Assembly (NCBI GenBank): GCA_037355855.1
Contig: CM074767.1
Span: forward strand, 2,914,001 to 2,978,000
DNA: 64,000 bases
Source: Pseudo-nitzschia pungens
Lineage: Eukaryota > Bacillariophyta > Bacillariophyceae > Bacillariales > Bacillariaceae
Reading direction: 5' to 3'
Shown in pieces: positions 29,344-41,149 of this stretch; position 1 is the first letter of the stretch, and every line of letters begins with the position of its first letter. Both the position numbers and the translations under genes were made by a program. The notes beneath the pieces were generated by a model that saw only the letters and a program-made list of their open reading frames with translations, was not told the DNA's origin and did not search any database.

Positions 29344-31808
29344 ACAATTTGCGCATCGCGCATTTTGTCCGACGTTCCGATGTTCCAGTACTAAAAATAC
29401 GTAGATTTCTACACAACTTTACCATGCGATATCTCGCTTCCTTTTACACCCCCAATCACAACCCCAGGACCTACACATACTAACAGCAACCTCGCCTCTT
29501 TGATTCTGCTATTTGTTCAGTTGCTCGATGCTTTGTTTGGTTGAGTTGGTTGCCAATTCACCACTCGCCGACGACGATCCATCGGCAACAGCAGCAGCAG
29601 CACCAAAACCGACACATAATTTTCTACAGCAATTCCAGTACAGATTCTACCGTACAACGATCTGTTCTCCCAGCTCCATTGCAAGGCCCCTAAGTATATC
29701 TTATACTTAATGTTCTACACTGTTTCCAAGCTGCTTAAGTGATTCTCACTTAATGTTCTACATTCTTCGAAGTTCCTTGCTGAGTCCCCTTAAGTCTTTT
29801 CAAGTCGAAGTTCACGAACAGCCCCTTCCACTGTAGGAATATTTCTACAAGAAATTCCAGCTGTCATCTGTTTTCAAGTCCATTGCCCTGCTGGACTATA
29901 AGTGTTTTCACTTATGGTCCTACTGTTTCTGGACCCAAGCCCCAAAGCCGCTAAGTACAGCTCGCTTATGGCTCGACTACCTACATATACCTCCCAGATG
30001 TACTGTATAAATGTCATCTGTTTTCAAGTCTACTGCCCTGCTGGACCATAAGTGTTTTCGCTTAGGGTCCTACTGTTTCCTGACCCAAGCCCCAAAGCCA
30101 CTAAGTACAGTTTGCTTAAGGCTCCACCACCTACATAACCCTCTCAGGTGTACAGTGTAAATGTCATCTGTTTTCAAGTCTACTGCCCTGATGGACCCTA
30201 AGTAAGCATCCATCAGTTCTTTCTTACCTCCTGGGATCTTTGGACCTATAGGAATGAACGACTCCATGGTCCTGGGGGAACCCTTGATGCTGAACAACAC
30301 CAATCTCTTGATGCTTCCATTTCCTCTGAATTGGCCATTGGTGCAGCTGGTGCACTTCCCCAGTCACACTCCCTTTTACAAACCCCTTTCCAAGTCCTAC
30401 AAGGTTACACCCTGACTGCCAAGAGGCAGTGGCTTGCAACCATCCACCTTGCCAGGAAGCAGTATGCAGCGCCTGTCCAACCTGTGCAGCCATACCAACG
30501 AGAGGCTGCTCTCCTCAGAGCCTGGCTTACTGGACCTTAGGGTTGAGTCCACTTTGTACCTTGGTTTTGTCTTCTGTTCCTGCTTCTCATCCTGTCATAT
30601 ACCTTTTGATACTGGATCTTATCCCAATATCTTCCTTCCCATCTCACTTTCTCTCAAGTCCCTATTTTGTGGGACTTGTTTGTCTTTGTCCCTGCTTGAT
30701 GTTCAAGGTTTGTTTGAAAATTTGTCGCTCTGCCACTTGGGGTCCTGACTCTCTGATGGAGGCGACGTTAAAGTCTGGTTACAGACTGAGTAATTTAGTT
30801 TCACCTTTGGTGATTAAAGTTATTTAAATACGTATATTATTATTATTATTTCTTACCCAAGCCCCAAAGCCGCTAAGTACAGCTTGCTTAAGGCTCTCCT
30901 ACCTACATAACCCTGTCAGGTGCACACTTCAACTGTCATCTGTTTTCAAGTCTACTGCCCTGCTGGACCATAAGTGTTTTCGATTATGGACCTACTGTTT
31001 TTCTGACCCAAGCCCCAAAGCTGCTAAGTACATGTTACTTAACGCTTCACCACCTACATATACCCCGCCAGTTCACAGTACAGCTGTGATCTGTTTTCAA
31101 GCCTACAGCCCTGATGGTATTCAAGTGTTATCACTTAGAGCCCTTGTTTCCAAGCTACTACGACGTTCTAACAGGAGGACAGCAGCAGATGTCCTCAGCA
31201 GCAGCTGTTACGAATTTGGTAGTAGGCTCCACTGCCTCTAAGTGTTGTGCAGTACATGGTACACGAGCATTACCTGGGAAATTTTGCCCGTGTTCTTTTG
31301 ATGTACCATAGGGTAAGGTTACGGTACCGGAATGTGTTTGGGGATGAATACTCGCATTACTGATGCTGCAATCCAGCATTCAGAGAGGAGTTTTGCTTTT
31401 GTACGCTGACCACTAGCATTACAGATACTATGTATCTAAGCAAGGGTTTTGCTTGTGTCGGCTGACCACTAGCATTACTGATGCTTTACAGCAGCATTCC
31501 AGGGACAGTTTTGCTTGTGTCTTTCCCTTTCACGTTCTTGTCACCCGTCTCTTGTACGCTTCGCAACAGCAGTGTCTGTTGTGCTCTGGACTGGTTCGTT
31601 TTTTCCTGTTTCTTACCAAGGTTCGTTTGCAAAATAGTCGTCTTTACAACCTGGGGCCTATTCCCCATGGTTGAGGCGGCGCGTCGTTCTACAACTTGGG
31701 GCCTAACCTCTCTTCGATTGAGGCGACGATAAAGTCTGGTTACAGACTGAGTAGCTTTTAACCACCTTCGGTGGATTTTCCTACTTAAATAAGTATATTA
31801 TTATTATT
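29344..31808 (+). mobile_element. Short LINE-like element C
   Basis: It starts ACAATTTGCGCATCGCGC and ends in (ATT)n, with the 15-bp duplication atgtgatggttcatt at 29,329-29,343 and 31,809-31,823. It contains units of the 150-bp repeat (29,865-30,200 and 30,850-31,140), is split by a LINE 3' fragment (30,203-30,850), and has the same 3' region as A, with hairpins AGTCTGGTTACAGACT (31,735-31,750) and CCACCTTCGGTGG (31,764-31,776). It is inserted within the RNase H codons of LINE D. Confidence 0.88.
30203..30850 (+). pseudogene. 5'-truncated LINE 3' end inside element C
   Basis: About 640 bp corresponding to 50,530-51,175 of LINE E: the last ~110 ORF2 codons, the 3' UTR, the hairpins AGTCTGGTTACAGACT and CACCTTTGGTG, and an (ATT)n tail. 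Element C's repeat is interrupted here; about 20 bp of the C repeat are absent at the junction and I see no target duplication, so a small deletion probably accompanied insertion. Confidence 0.85.
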
Positions 31809-31823
31809 ATGTGATGGTTCATT

Positions 31824-33322
31824 TGATCCGGACCTCCTCAGAGGCACTTCTGCTTTCATTCTATCACCCAATACCTCCACCAAGACTGCTTCATTGTTCC
31901 TCACTGGCTGTAATTTTGTCAGTGGATCCCCTGAGGATCAATCATCCTATAGGAGTGAACTGGCAGGTATCATTGGGGTTCTCACCTGTTGCACTGCTCT
32001 GGTGAGTATCTTTGATATTGCTTCTGGCTCTATCACCATTGCCCTAGATGGTGACACAGCTCTCAAACAGGCTCAGGGATCTTGGCCTTTGGTTATTTCC
32101 CAGAAGTCTTTTGATTATGTTTATGTCATCAGAAACATGATTTCTGCCCTGCCAATTTCTGTGCACTTTCAGTGGGTTCAGGGACATCAAGCTGGAATCT
32201 TTCTTGATTGGTGGGCCCTTCGCAATCATCAGGTTGACAGCATGGCCAAGGCATTTCTCTCTGTCCATAGAGCTTCAGCCCATCACTATCCCAGACTTGT
32301 GTTTGAGCCTTGGGCTTTTTCTCTCAATGGATGCAAATGTTCAAGGTTTGATCAGAATGCTTTGCATGTTGCCATTTCTGGTCCTCCTCTTCTCCAATAC
32401 TGGCAGACCCACCATGATATTCCCATTCCACAACCTGTTTTGAATTCCATCCATTGGTGTGCCCATCTGTCTGCTTTCAAGCGTCTACCTCCTGGCATGC
32501 AAAGGTGGTTTGTCAAATTTGCTTCTGGCAGTATTGGTGTTGGCAACCAACTACTTCACTACCAGTATCAGGATCACTCCAGGTGCCCATTGTGTGATGC
32601 AGACAACGAGAAGGTTTCTCATGTGCTCTCCTGCAAGGACACTGGGGCAGTACAGCACAGTGTGTCCGCTTTCAAGGGACCCCTGCAGAAGAGGCTTGAA
32701 GTTGAACAGACTGATCCATCATTGGTTGTTGCCATTGTGGATCTTCTCACCAGAGTTCGGAAGGGCCAGAGCATTTATCCATCATCCTACTCCCTTGCAA
32801 TTGTGTCTGCTGTCAGGGCACAGAGGACAATTGGTTGGCACAACTGGCTTCTTGGTAGGTGGTCTCCTCGCTGGTATCAAATCCAGGCTGACTACTACTC
32901 CCACATTGGAAGCAAGCGCTCTCCCAAACGTTGGGCTACAGCTATCATCCATCAGTTCTTTCTTACCTCCTGGGATCTTTGGACCTATAGGAATGAATGA
33001 CTCCATGGACCTGGGGGTACCCTTGATGCTGAACAACACCAATCTCTTGATGCTTCCATTTCCTCTGAATTGGCCATTGGTGCAGCTGGTGCACTTCCCC
33101 AGTCACACTCCCTTTTACAAACCCCTTTCCAAGTCCTACAAGGTTACACCCTGACTGCCAAGAGGCAGTGGCTTGCAACCATCCACCTTGCCAGGAAGCA
33201 GTATGCAGCGCCTGTCCAACCAGTGCAGCCATACCAACGAGAGGCAGCTCTCCTCAGAGCCTGGCTTACTGGACCTCAGGGTTGATTACACTTTGTACCT
33301 TGGTTTTTTGTCTTCTGTTCCT
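31824..33322 (+). pseudogene. LINE D, part 2 (RNase H to 3' UTR start)
   Basis: Continues after element C with DPDLLRGTSAF, YRSELAGIIGVLT, ALDGDTALK and the C-terminal CCHC module CPLCDADNEKVSHVLSCKD. A TGA replaces the CGA codon at 32,998-33,000, truncating the protein before its last ~95 residues. It ends at the first copy of the 18-bp duplication tttttgtcttctgttcct (33,305-33,322), where LINE E is inserted; the 3' UTR resumes at 51,194. Confidence 0.9.
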
Positions 33323-34650
33323 ACAATTTTGCGACGCGCGATTTTGTCCGACGTTCCGATGTTCCAGTACTTAAAACACGTAGATTTCTACACAACTTTC
33401 CCCTTTGATATCTCACTCACTTCTAAAGCTCCTACAACAAAACCAAGCACTACACCTATCAACAGAGACCTCCCCTGTCTGATTCTGCTGTTTGTTTGCC
33501 TGCTCCTTGCTCCCTTTGGTTGCTTTGGTTGCTTGTTTCCTGTCGGTCGGTCGATCGGCAACAACAAGCTTCGGCAGCAAAACAACACATAATTTTCTAC
33601 AGCAATTGCAGTACTAATTCTACAGCAGCTCTGCTTCAGTTCCGCTTTGTCTCCGAGCTCGGTTTGGTTTTTTGATCTGTTTTCAAGCCATATTTTTATT
33701 TAACGCTATACAGTCTTCCAAGCCCCTTAAGTGATACCCACTTAACGTTCTACATTCTTCAAGGTCGAACCTACTTAACGTTCTACATTCTTCAAGATTG
33801 AACACATATACACCCCCCTTCTAGAAGGTTCCTACTTGCTGATCCCTAAGTATCTGCAAGTTCCCGCGAGCATATCTTCCAGTTCCCCTTTATTCTCAAG
33901 CCAATAGCCCACCTGCTCTTCTAAGTGCCTATCATTTAAGAGCTACCCTGTTTCCTAGTCAAGCCCCCCAGTCCATAAGTTTTCTCGCTTAAGGCTCCCC
34001 CTACTACACCTGTTTTCAAGCCAAGACCAACCGATCCCTAAGTACCTTATACTTATTGCACTCTTGTTTCCAAGACTACAGCTACTACCGCCCCTTGCTT
34101 TCAAGACTACAATTCCCCTGGTCCCTAAGTGTTCGCGAGTTCCCTGATCCCTAAGTGTTTTCGCTCTTAAGCAACCCCAACTTGAACTTCAAGTTCGACA
34201 CTGTTTTCACGATACAAGCCTCCCTCTGGTCCCTAGGTGTTTCTACTAAAGCCCCTGTTTTCAAGCAATCAGCTTCCCTGGTCCCTAAGTGTCTCGCTCA
34301 AGGTATTTGTTTTCAAGCCAATTGCCCCCGGATACTGTTTCCACTGCTTCCCTGGTCCCTAAGTGTCTCGCTCAAGGTCCCTGTTTCCAAGCCAATTGCC
34401 CCTGGATACTGTTTCCACTTATAAGTACTTGCGAGTTTGAACTTCAAGTTCCCTCCTGAGCCTTTTAAGTGTGCCCTGCCATTGATATCCCCCGGTCCCT
34501 AAGTGTTCCTACTAAAGCCCCTGTTTTCACGCAAGCAGTGTCCCTACCAGGCCTTTGATACAAGCCAGTTGTCGGTTTCTACAGTCTGTTTCTCCACGAT
34601 TTGCAGGAGTCTACAGGAGTTTCTAAATTTAGTAACTCCAGAGCACCTCT
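33323..34650 (+). promoter_or_regulatory. LINE E 5' leader
   Basis: 1.3 kb with no gene. The first ~110 bp are shared with the short elements. After 33,700 it consists of loosely repeated phrases such as CCCTAAGTGTCTCGCTCAAGG and GTTTTCAAGCCAATTGCCCC. Short inverted pieces (TAAGTGTTTTCGCTTA-like) recur. It presumably holds an internal promoter, but no box can be named. Confidence 0.65.
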
Positions 34651-34805
34651 GTGGGTTTCGAACGTGCCTTTTCTGGTAGTGCTCCAGTTTTTTTGGATCC
34701 CCTGGAGTTTTTTCCTGTTCAGACCAACGTTGGACCTGTTGTTGCTGCTGTACCTTGGTTCAAACCCAGCGTACAACCCCAAGCTATCCATCCCGCAGTC
34801 AGGCT

Positions 34806-35620
34806 CCCAGCAGTCAAGCTCTCAGCAGTCAGCCCACCAGCAGTCAGCCCACCAGCAGTCAGCCCACCAGCAGTCAGCCCACCAGCAGTCAGCCCACCAG
34901 CAGTCAGCCCACAAGCCGTCAGCCCACCAGCAATCAGCCCACCAGCAGTCAGCTCATCAGCAGTCAGCCCACCAGCAGTCAGCCCACCAGCAGTCGGCCC
35001 ACCAGCAGTCAGCCCACCAGCAGTCAGCCCACCAGCAGTCAGCCCACCTGCAGTCAGCCCACCAGCAGTCAGCTCCCCAGCAGTCAGCCCACCAGCAGTC
35101 AGCCAACCAGCAGTCAGCCCATCAGCTGTCAGCCCACCAGCAGTCAGCCCACCAGCAGTCAGCTCCCCAGCAGTCAGCCCACCCGCAGTCAGCTCACCAG
35201 CAGTCAGCCCACCAGCAGTCAGCCCACCAGCAGTCAGCCCACCAGCAGTCAGCTCACCAGCAGTCAGCCCACCAGCAGTGAGCTCCCAACCAGTCAGCCC
35301 ACCAGCAGTCAGCCCACCAGCAGTCAGCCCACCAGCAGTCAGCTCACCAGCAGTCAGCCCACCAGCAGTCCGCTCACCAGCAGTCCGCTCACCAGCAGTC
35401 AGCCCACCAGCAGTCAGCCCATCAGCAGTCAGCTCACCAGCTGTCAGCTCACCAGCAGTCAGCCCACCAGCAGTCAGCTCACCAGCAGTCAGCCCATCAG
35501 CAGTCAGCTCACCAGCAGTCAGCCCACCAGCAGTCAGCTCACCAGCAGTCAGCCCACCAGCAGTCAGCTCACCAGCAGTCAGCCCACCAGCAGTCAGCCC
35601 ACCAGCGGTCAGCTCCACTT
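34806..35620 (+). repeat. 15-bp minisatellite in LINE E ORF1
   Basis: About 54 copies of CAGCAGTCAGCCCAC and variants. In the ORF1 frame it reads (AVSPP)n; the other two forward frames read (SAHQQ)n and (QPTSS)n and at least one reverse frame is also open. A 15-bp unit can never shift frame when its copy number changes. LINE F has a different, longer repeat at the same place. Confidence 0.95.
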
Positions 35621-37854
35621 CTGGTACAATGCCTCCGCGGCCCACCTCCCAAACAGCTTCCCGGAAGAAAAGATCTTCCACAACTCCTTCTTCTGCTAGG
35701 TCTGCCTCTGGGACTCGGTCTAACAAGCGCCCATTTGTGCAAAAGACCCCTCCAAGACATTCTAGTGTCACCTCTGCTCTTACTACTCCTTCTCCTACTC
35801 TTGATACCAGATCATCCTCTTCCTCTGCCTCATCAGCCTCTTCATCCTCTATGAATGGGTCTTCTGTTGATGATACGTCTTCATCTTCTTCTGTGTCCTC
35901 ATCTGCAGGTGTGCTTTCTGATGTTGATATGCTTGGCACTGAACCTGCTCCAGGGGATTCCTTGAAGACTTCTTCTTCTGCAGGTGTGCTCTCTGATGTT
36001 GAGATGCTTGGCACTGAATCTGCACCAGGGGAATCTGCACCAGGGGACTCTGCACCAGGGGATTCCTTGCCAACTTCTTCTCTGTCAACAGCTTCTCAGC
36101 TAGGCTCCCAGGAGTCAGGTCCTCCGCAGTCAGGTACTCTGTCAGGCTCTCCGTCGTCCGGTGCTTTGCTGTCAGACCCCAAGCTGATAAGCTCCCAGAC
36201 CTCAGGTTCCCAGCAGCAGGGCTCCCAGCAGCAGGGCTCCCAGCAGCAGGGCTCCCAGCAGCAGGGATCCCAGCAGTCAGGACCCCGGCCCCCAGGCTCC
36301 CAGCAGCCAGGATCCAACCAGGCAGGCCCCCTGCTGCCAGGCCAACAGACGTCCAGACACACACCAAAGGGCTCTGGGACCTCAGGCAAGGTCCCTGCTT
36401 CCTCCATCCTCAAGCAATCTACTCTTGCCTTTTCCTCTGCCCAGAAAGCTGATCCCTCTCAGCAGCAAGCACGCCAATCCCAACGCCAGGAGGCTTTGGC
36501 TGCTGCCAACAGGGCTCATTCCGCTTCCTTCTTCTGGTGTTTTTATGGTAAGGGTCCCTGTTCTGGCAAGTCTCCTATACCATCTGCAATTCATGCCTTC
36601 CGAAAATCTCCAACTGGTAAACGGTTATGGGCTGGGTGTCCAAGCCCTACACACTTTTTCAGCAAGAAGGAGGGTACAGACAAAAAATCCATCCATGATA
36701 TTTGCCGGACTGCCATCCCTCCTGTTTATTGTCAGGTTTTTCCGGACACTCCAGACTGGCGCAATGCCACTGTAGATTCCTTGGCCTCTCTTGTCTCTGC
36801 TTGCTTTCAAGGCTCTGCCCCAGCCTGGACCAAGCAACCACCTGGCCAGGCTCTGAAGAAATGTCTTATTGGTTTGGTCAAGATGTCTCCTGAGTGTTTT
36901 GATGACCTATATTGTGAGGGCAACCTTTTGCCTAGCACTGAAGGCAAAGTATGGTGGGCAGCCAATCAGGTGCTTGGTTCTCATTGGCATTTCAAGAAGC
37001 GACCTCCTACACCTGCGCCACCAGTGGCTGATGATGCTTCCACTTCCAAATCTTCCCCTTCCAAATCAGTGTCCTTTCTTCCTGGTGGTGGTGATGCTAC
37101 TGTCTTGTCCTCCTCTGCTGGGCATTTCCTCCAACGCCGAGGGGTTTGCTCCAGTGATTCTAGAGCTCCAGTGGATGTAACTGCTGGAACCAAGTGTTCT
37201 CATAGTTCTTATGTCACTCTGTCCCTTCCAAGGTTGATGTCACAACACCCTGGGGAACTTTATGATGAGCTGCTCAAGTCTCTCAAGGAAGCTTTGGATC
37301 TTCTATGGACTGTTGACAAGCGACTGGTGTTGTATGTTTTTCCCTCCAGAGCCAGGCTCAACCCCAAGGCCAAGCCTGTTACCAAGTTTTGGACGACTCT
37401 TCCTGACAGGAAGACCTTGGAATTGTATGTTGCTCAGCTCTGGCTTCGCAGTAGAACTGCTCCTCATCTACGCTTCTTTTTGGGACACAGTGCTTCCCTG
37501 GAGAAACTCTTTTCAGCACAATTGCTCCAGAGGCTCAGAGACCGTGACATGGACCTGAAATATGACCACATACAGGCCCCAGTTATTGTCACCTGTGGCT
37601 TTCTCCTTGGATCTTACATGCAGAGTTTTGATCTTGACCACTACAACGAATTGCTTCAGACTCATCCCAGGTTTCAGGCATGTCCTATTGCTGTTATCAG
37701 GAAGAATATCAGCCTTGACAACTCCAGAACTCCTGATCCCAATCCTGTTCTGGCTGCACATGTTTTATGTGATGCTACAAAGCGCGCCCAAACTGTTAAG
37801 CTCCTCAAAGCCCAGTTCAATCGGTGCAAACCTTCAGACATTGCCTCTCTCCCT

Positions 37855-37878
37855 CGTCCGAAAACTGGTTCGCGACCC
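37855..37878 (+). repeat. Left 24-bp terminal inverted repeat of element II
   Basis: Begins CGTCCGAAAACTGGTTCGCG and is the exact reverse complement of 43,955-43,978. Four further TCGCGAC words follow within 45 bp. Confidence 0.88.
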
Positions 37879-38149
37879 ATCGCGACCAATCGCGACCGGA
37901 TCGCGACCCAATCGCGACTTGTCTCAGAAAAATGCGACCCCAATTTTTTATTTCACAACCTTTTTTCCATTATTCTCAACCTTATTTCTCCTTTTTCTCG
38001 ATCCCCGCATCGTTTTCAGGAAAATGTTCTGATCTAGACCCTGATATTCAGTCCCTCGTCACCCTTTCATTCCATTTTACACATTTGACACATTTGACTC
38101 AACATAACAAATAATTTTTAATCAGATGTACTTCAATCATCAATCACAC
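37879..38149. other. Left subterminal region of element II, no gene
   Basis: Four TCGCGAC words, then AT-rich sequence with two ACATTTGACTC-like repeats near 38,085-38,100. The ORF1 frame of the LINE runs in for about 60 codons before a TAG at 38,035-38,037; this is read-through sequence, not a conserved protein. Confidence 0.7.
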
Positions 38150-39835
38150 AAAAGTGACAGCATGCAGCAACCAAGGTGTCGATAATACAGGGGGGACAGC
38201 AAGCAACAGCAACGCGTCGATAATACAAACGCGTCGATAATACAGGGGGGGACAGCAAGCAGCAGCAGCGCTTCGATAATACAGCAGGGGGGACAGCAAG
38301 CAGCAACGCGTCGATAATACAGCAGGGGGGACAGCAAGCAGCAGCAGCGCTTCGATAATACAGCAGGGGGGACAGCAAGCAGCAACGCGTCGATAATACA
38401 GCAGGGGGGACAGCAAGCAGCAGCAGCGCTTCGATAATACAGCAGGGGGGACAGCAAGCAGCAACGCGTCGATAATACAGCAGGGGGGACAGCAAGCAGC
38501 AACGCGTCGATAATACAGCAGGGGGGACAGCAAGCAGCAGCAAGCAGCGACGCGTCGATAATACAGGGGGGGACAGCAAGCAGGAGCAACGCGTCTCGAT
38601 AATACAAACGCGTCGATAATACAGCATAGGGGACAGCAAGCAGCAGCAAGCAGCAACGCGTTGATAATACAGGGGGGGACAGCAAACAGCAGCAACGCGT
38701 CGATAATACAGGGGGGGACAGGAAGCAGCAGCAACGCGTCTCGATAATACAAACGCGTCGATAATACAGGGGAGACAGCAAGCAGCAAGCAGCAACGCGT
38801 CGATAATACAGGGGGGGACAGCAAGCAGCAGCAACGCGTCTCGATTATACAAAACGCGGCGATAATACAGGGGGGGGGGGACAGCAAGCAGCAAGCAGCA
38901 GCAACGCGTCGATAATACGGGGGGGGACAGCAAGCAGCAGCAACGCGTCGATAATACAGGGGGGACAGCAAGCAACAACGCGTCGATAATACAGGGGGGG
39001 ACAGCAGCAAACAGCAGCAAGCAGCAACGCGTCGATAATACAGGGGGGACAGCAAGCAGCAGCAACGCGTCGATAATACAGGGGGGACAGCAAGCAACAA
39101 CGCGTCGATAATACAGGGGGGACAGCAAACAGCAAACAGCAGCAACGCGTCGATAATACAGGGGGGACAGCAAACAGCAAACAGCAACGCGTCGATAATA
39201 CAGGGGGGGACAGCAATTAGCAAGCAGCAACGAACACGTCGACAATACAGGGGGGGGGACAGCAAGCAGCAACGAATGCGTCGAAAATACAGGGGGGGGG
39301 ACAGCAGTCAGCAAGCAGCAACGAACGCGTCGACAATACAGGGGGGACAGCAAGCAGCAACGAATGCGTCGAAAATACAGGGGGGGGGACAGCAGTCAGC
39401 AAGCAGCAACGAACGCGTCGAAAATACAGGGGGGGGGACAGCAGTCAGCAAGCAGCAACGAACGCGTCGAAAATACAGGGGGGGGGACAGCAAGCAGCAA
39501 CGAACGCGTCGAAAATACAGGGGGGGGGACAGCAGCAAGCAGCAACGCGTCGATAATACAGGGGGGACAGCAAACAGCAGCAGCAACGCGTCGATAATAC
39601 AGGGGGGAGAGCAAGCAGCAACTCGTCGATATTACAGGGGGGACAGCAAGCAGCAACGCGTCGATAATACAGGGGGGGGACAGCAAGTAGGAGCAACGCG
39701 TCGATAATACAGGGGGGGACAGCAAGCAGCAGCAACGCGTCGATAAAACAGCAAGCAGCAGCAACGCGTTGATAATACAGGGGGGGACAGCAAGCAGCAG
39801 CAACGCGTCGATAATACAGGGGGGATAATACACGA
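38150..39835 (+). repeat. ~39-bp satellite array in element II
   Basis: About 40 units of CGTCGATAATACAG, G5-10, ACAGCAAGCAGCAGCAA, the same satellite as in element I and in the same orientation. Within it, higher-order blocks alternate AACGCGTCGATAATACAGCAG and GCGCTTCGATAATACAGCAG (38,260-38,520), and a GAACGCGTCGAAAATACAGG variant dominates 39,230-39,530. The reverse strand is open for up to ~400 codons of Cys/Leu/Arg/Pro; this is repeat artefact. Confidence 0.95.
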
Positions 39836-39849
39836 GAATATTTTTAAAG

Positions 39850-40440
39850 AACTATCGCCGTCTTTCGATCGTATCGGTCATTCCCCTTGTCAGCGATCGT
39901 ATCGGTCGTTCCCCTTTTCAGCAATCGTATCGGTCGTTCCCCTCCGTCTCCGTCGTTCGTCTCGTTCGTCTCACTGGTAGGGATTATTTCGATCTGTCGC
40001 TCCTTCGTTTTTCTCTGGAAAGACGAAATTTAAAAAAACAACGACAAACCGTTAGTACCCTCGTCGTCCCCGTCCAAAGCGATCGTAGCGATCGTACCCT
40101 CGTCGTCCCCGTCCGAAGCGATCGTAGCGATCGTACCCTCGTCGTCCCCGTCCGAAGCGATCGTACCCTCGTCGTCCCTGTCGTTTTTCTCTGGAAAGAC
40201 GAAATTCAAAAAACAACAACGACAAACTGTTAGTACCCTCGTCGTCCCCGTCCGAAGCAATCGTAGCGATCGTACCCCCATCGTCCCTCTCTGGAGCGAT
40301 TGTACCCCCGTCGGCCATCTCTGGAGCGATCGTACCTTCGTCGTCGTCGTCCGTCTCCGCACCAATCGGTTGTGATTTTCGTCTTCGTTGTTTTCAATTT
40401 CAGTACGTCGTATATCTGGGTAAGCCAGGTAGTTCCAGGA
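39850..40440 (+). repeat. CGATCGTA / CCTCGTCGTCCCCGTC repeat block
   Basis: Irregular tandem copies of GCGATCGTACCCTCGTCGTC and CCCGTCCGAAGC; a larger duplication includes TTTTTCTCTGGAAAGACGAAATT at about 40,008 and 40,183. No gene. Confidence 0.85.
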
Positions 40441-41149
40441 CTTCAACACACCCGACCTCCGTGATATGAATCAGACAACAGTGCAGAAAGCAAGAGCGGC
40501 CGTTCTCAAGCTCCCCACAGCGTGTGTCTTCTTCAAAGGAGATGGTCCCGGTGCCTGAAGGCTACGTTAAACTGGACCGGCCAGAATATTCCGATGCATG
40601 AAATGAAACGAAAATGAAAATTATGACACATCCTTCACGAGGGAGATGTGGGGCGGAAAATTCACCCCGATGATGATGATGCACGATGATGATGATGCAC
40701 GTAATGTACGTAGGTAACAGTACTGTTTGTACAGGCTGACTGGAAAAAATGACAGCAATGTACGTAGATTACAGTACTGTTTGTACAGGCTGACTGGAAA
40801 AAATGACAGCAATGTACGTAGATTACAGTACTAAGTCTACAGTCTTAGTAAAAGAAAAAATGACATGTCTGCATACATACCTAGTAGTACGTATGTATGT
40901 ATGCAGGGGATGTGTAGGTTTCCAGTACTGTGTATACTGTACGTAGGGTACTGGTAGAAATCTTTTGGTAGTAGCATTATAAGATAGAGAGAACACCATT
41001 AAAGCAGTAGTAGACAGTAATAGTGGTATCACTGGATGTGACTGATGTGGTGTTGTTGGTTCGAGTGCCACTGGTGGAAATATATTTTGCTACATCACGA
41101 TGCGATAACAATATTTTTGCTGCGAAGCACATGTCAGAATAAGTGAGCT
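40441..41149. other. Unassigned part of element II with a 55-bp repeat
   Basis: Two and a half copies of a ~55-bp unit containing GTACAGGCTGACTGGAAAAAATGACAGCAA (40,700-40,855; written here as a description of content: TACAGGCTGACTGG then AAAAAATGACAG), plus GATGATGATG and TACGTATG simple repeats. No coding signal. Confidence 0.7.

Noticed and set aside
34719..36014. 431-codon minus-strand frame reading LTAGG repeats
   Set aside because: It is the antisense of the 15-bp ORF1 minisatellite, which has no stops in this frame.
38133..39835. Minus-strand open frames up to ~400 codons, rich in Cys, Leu, Arg and Pro
   Set aside because: They are the reverse reading of the 39-bp satellite. All three reverse frames are open and codons follow the repeat, with no start or domain.
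38150..39835. CRISPR-like array
   Set aside because: Repeats are contiguous variants of one unit with no unique spacers, and the setting is a eukaryotic transposon.
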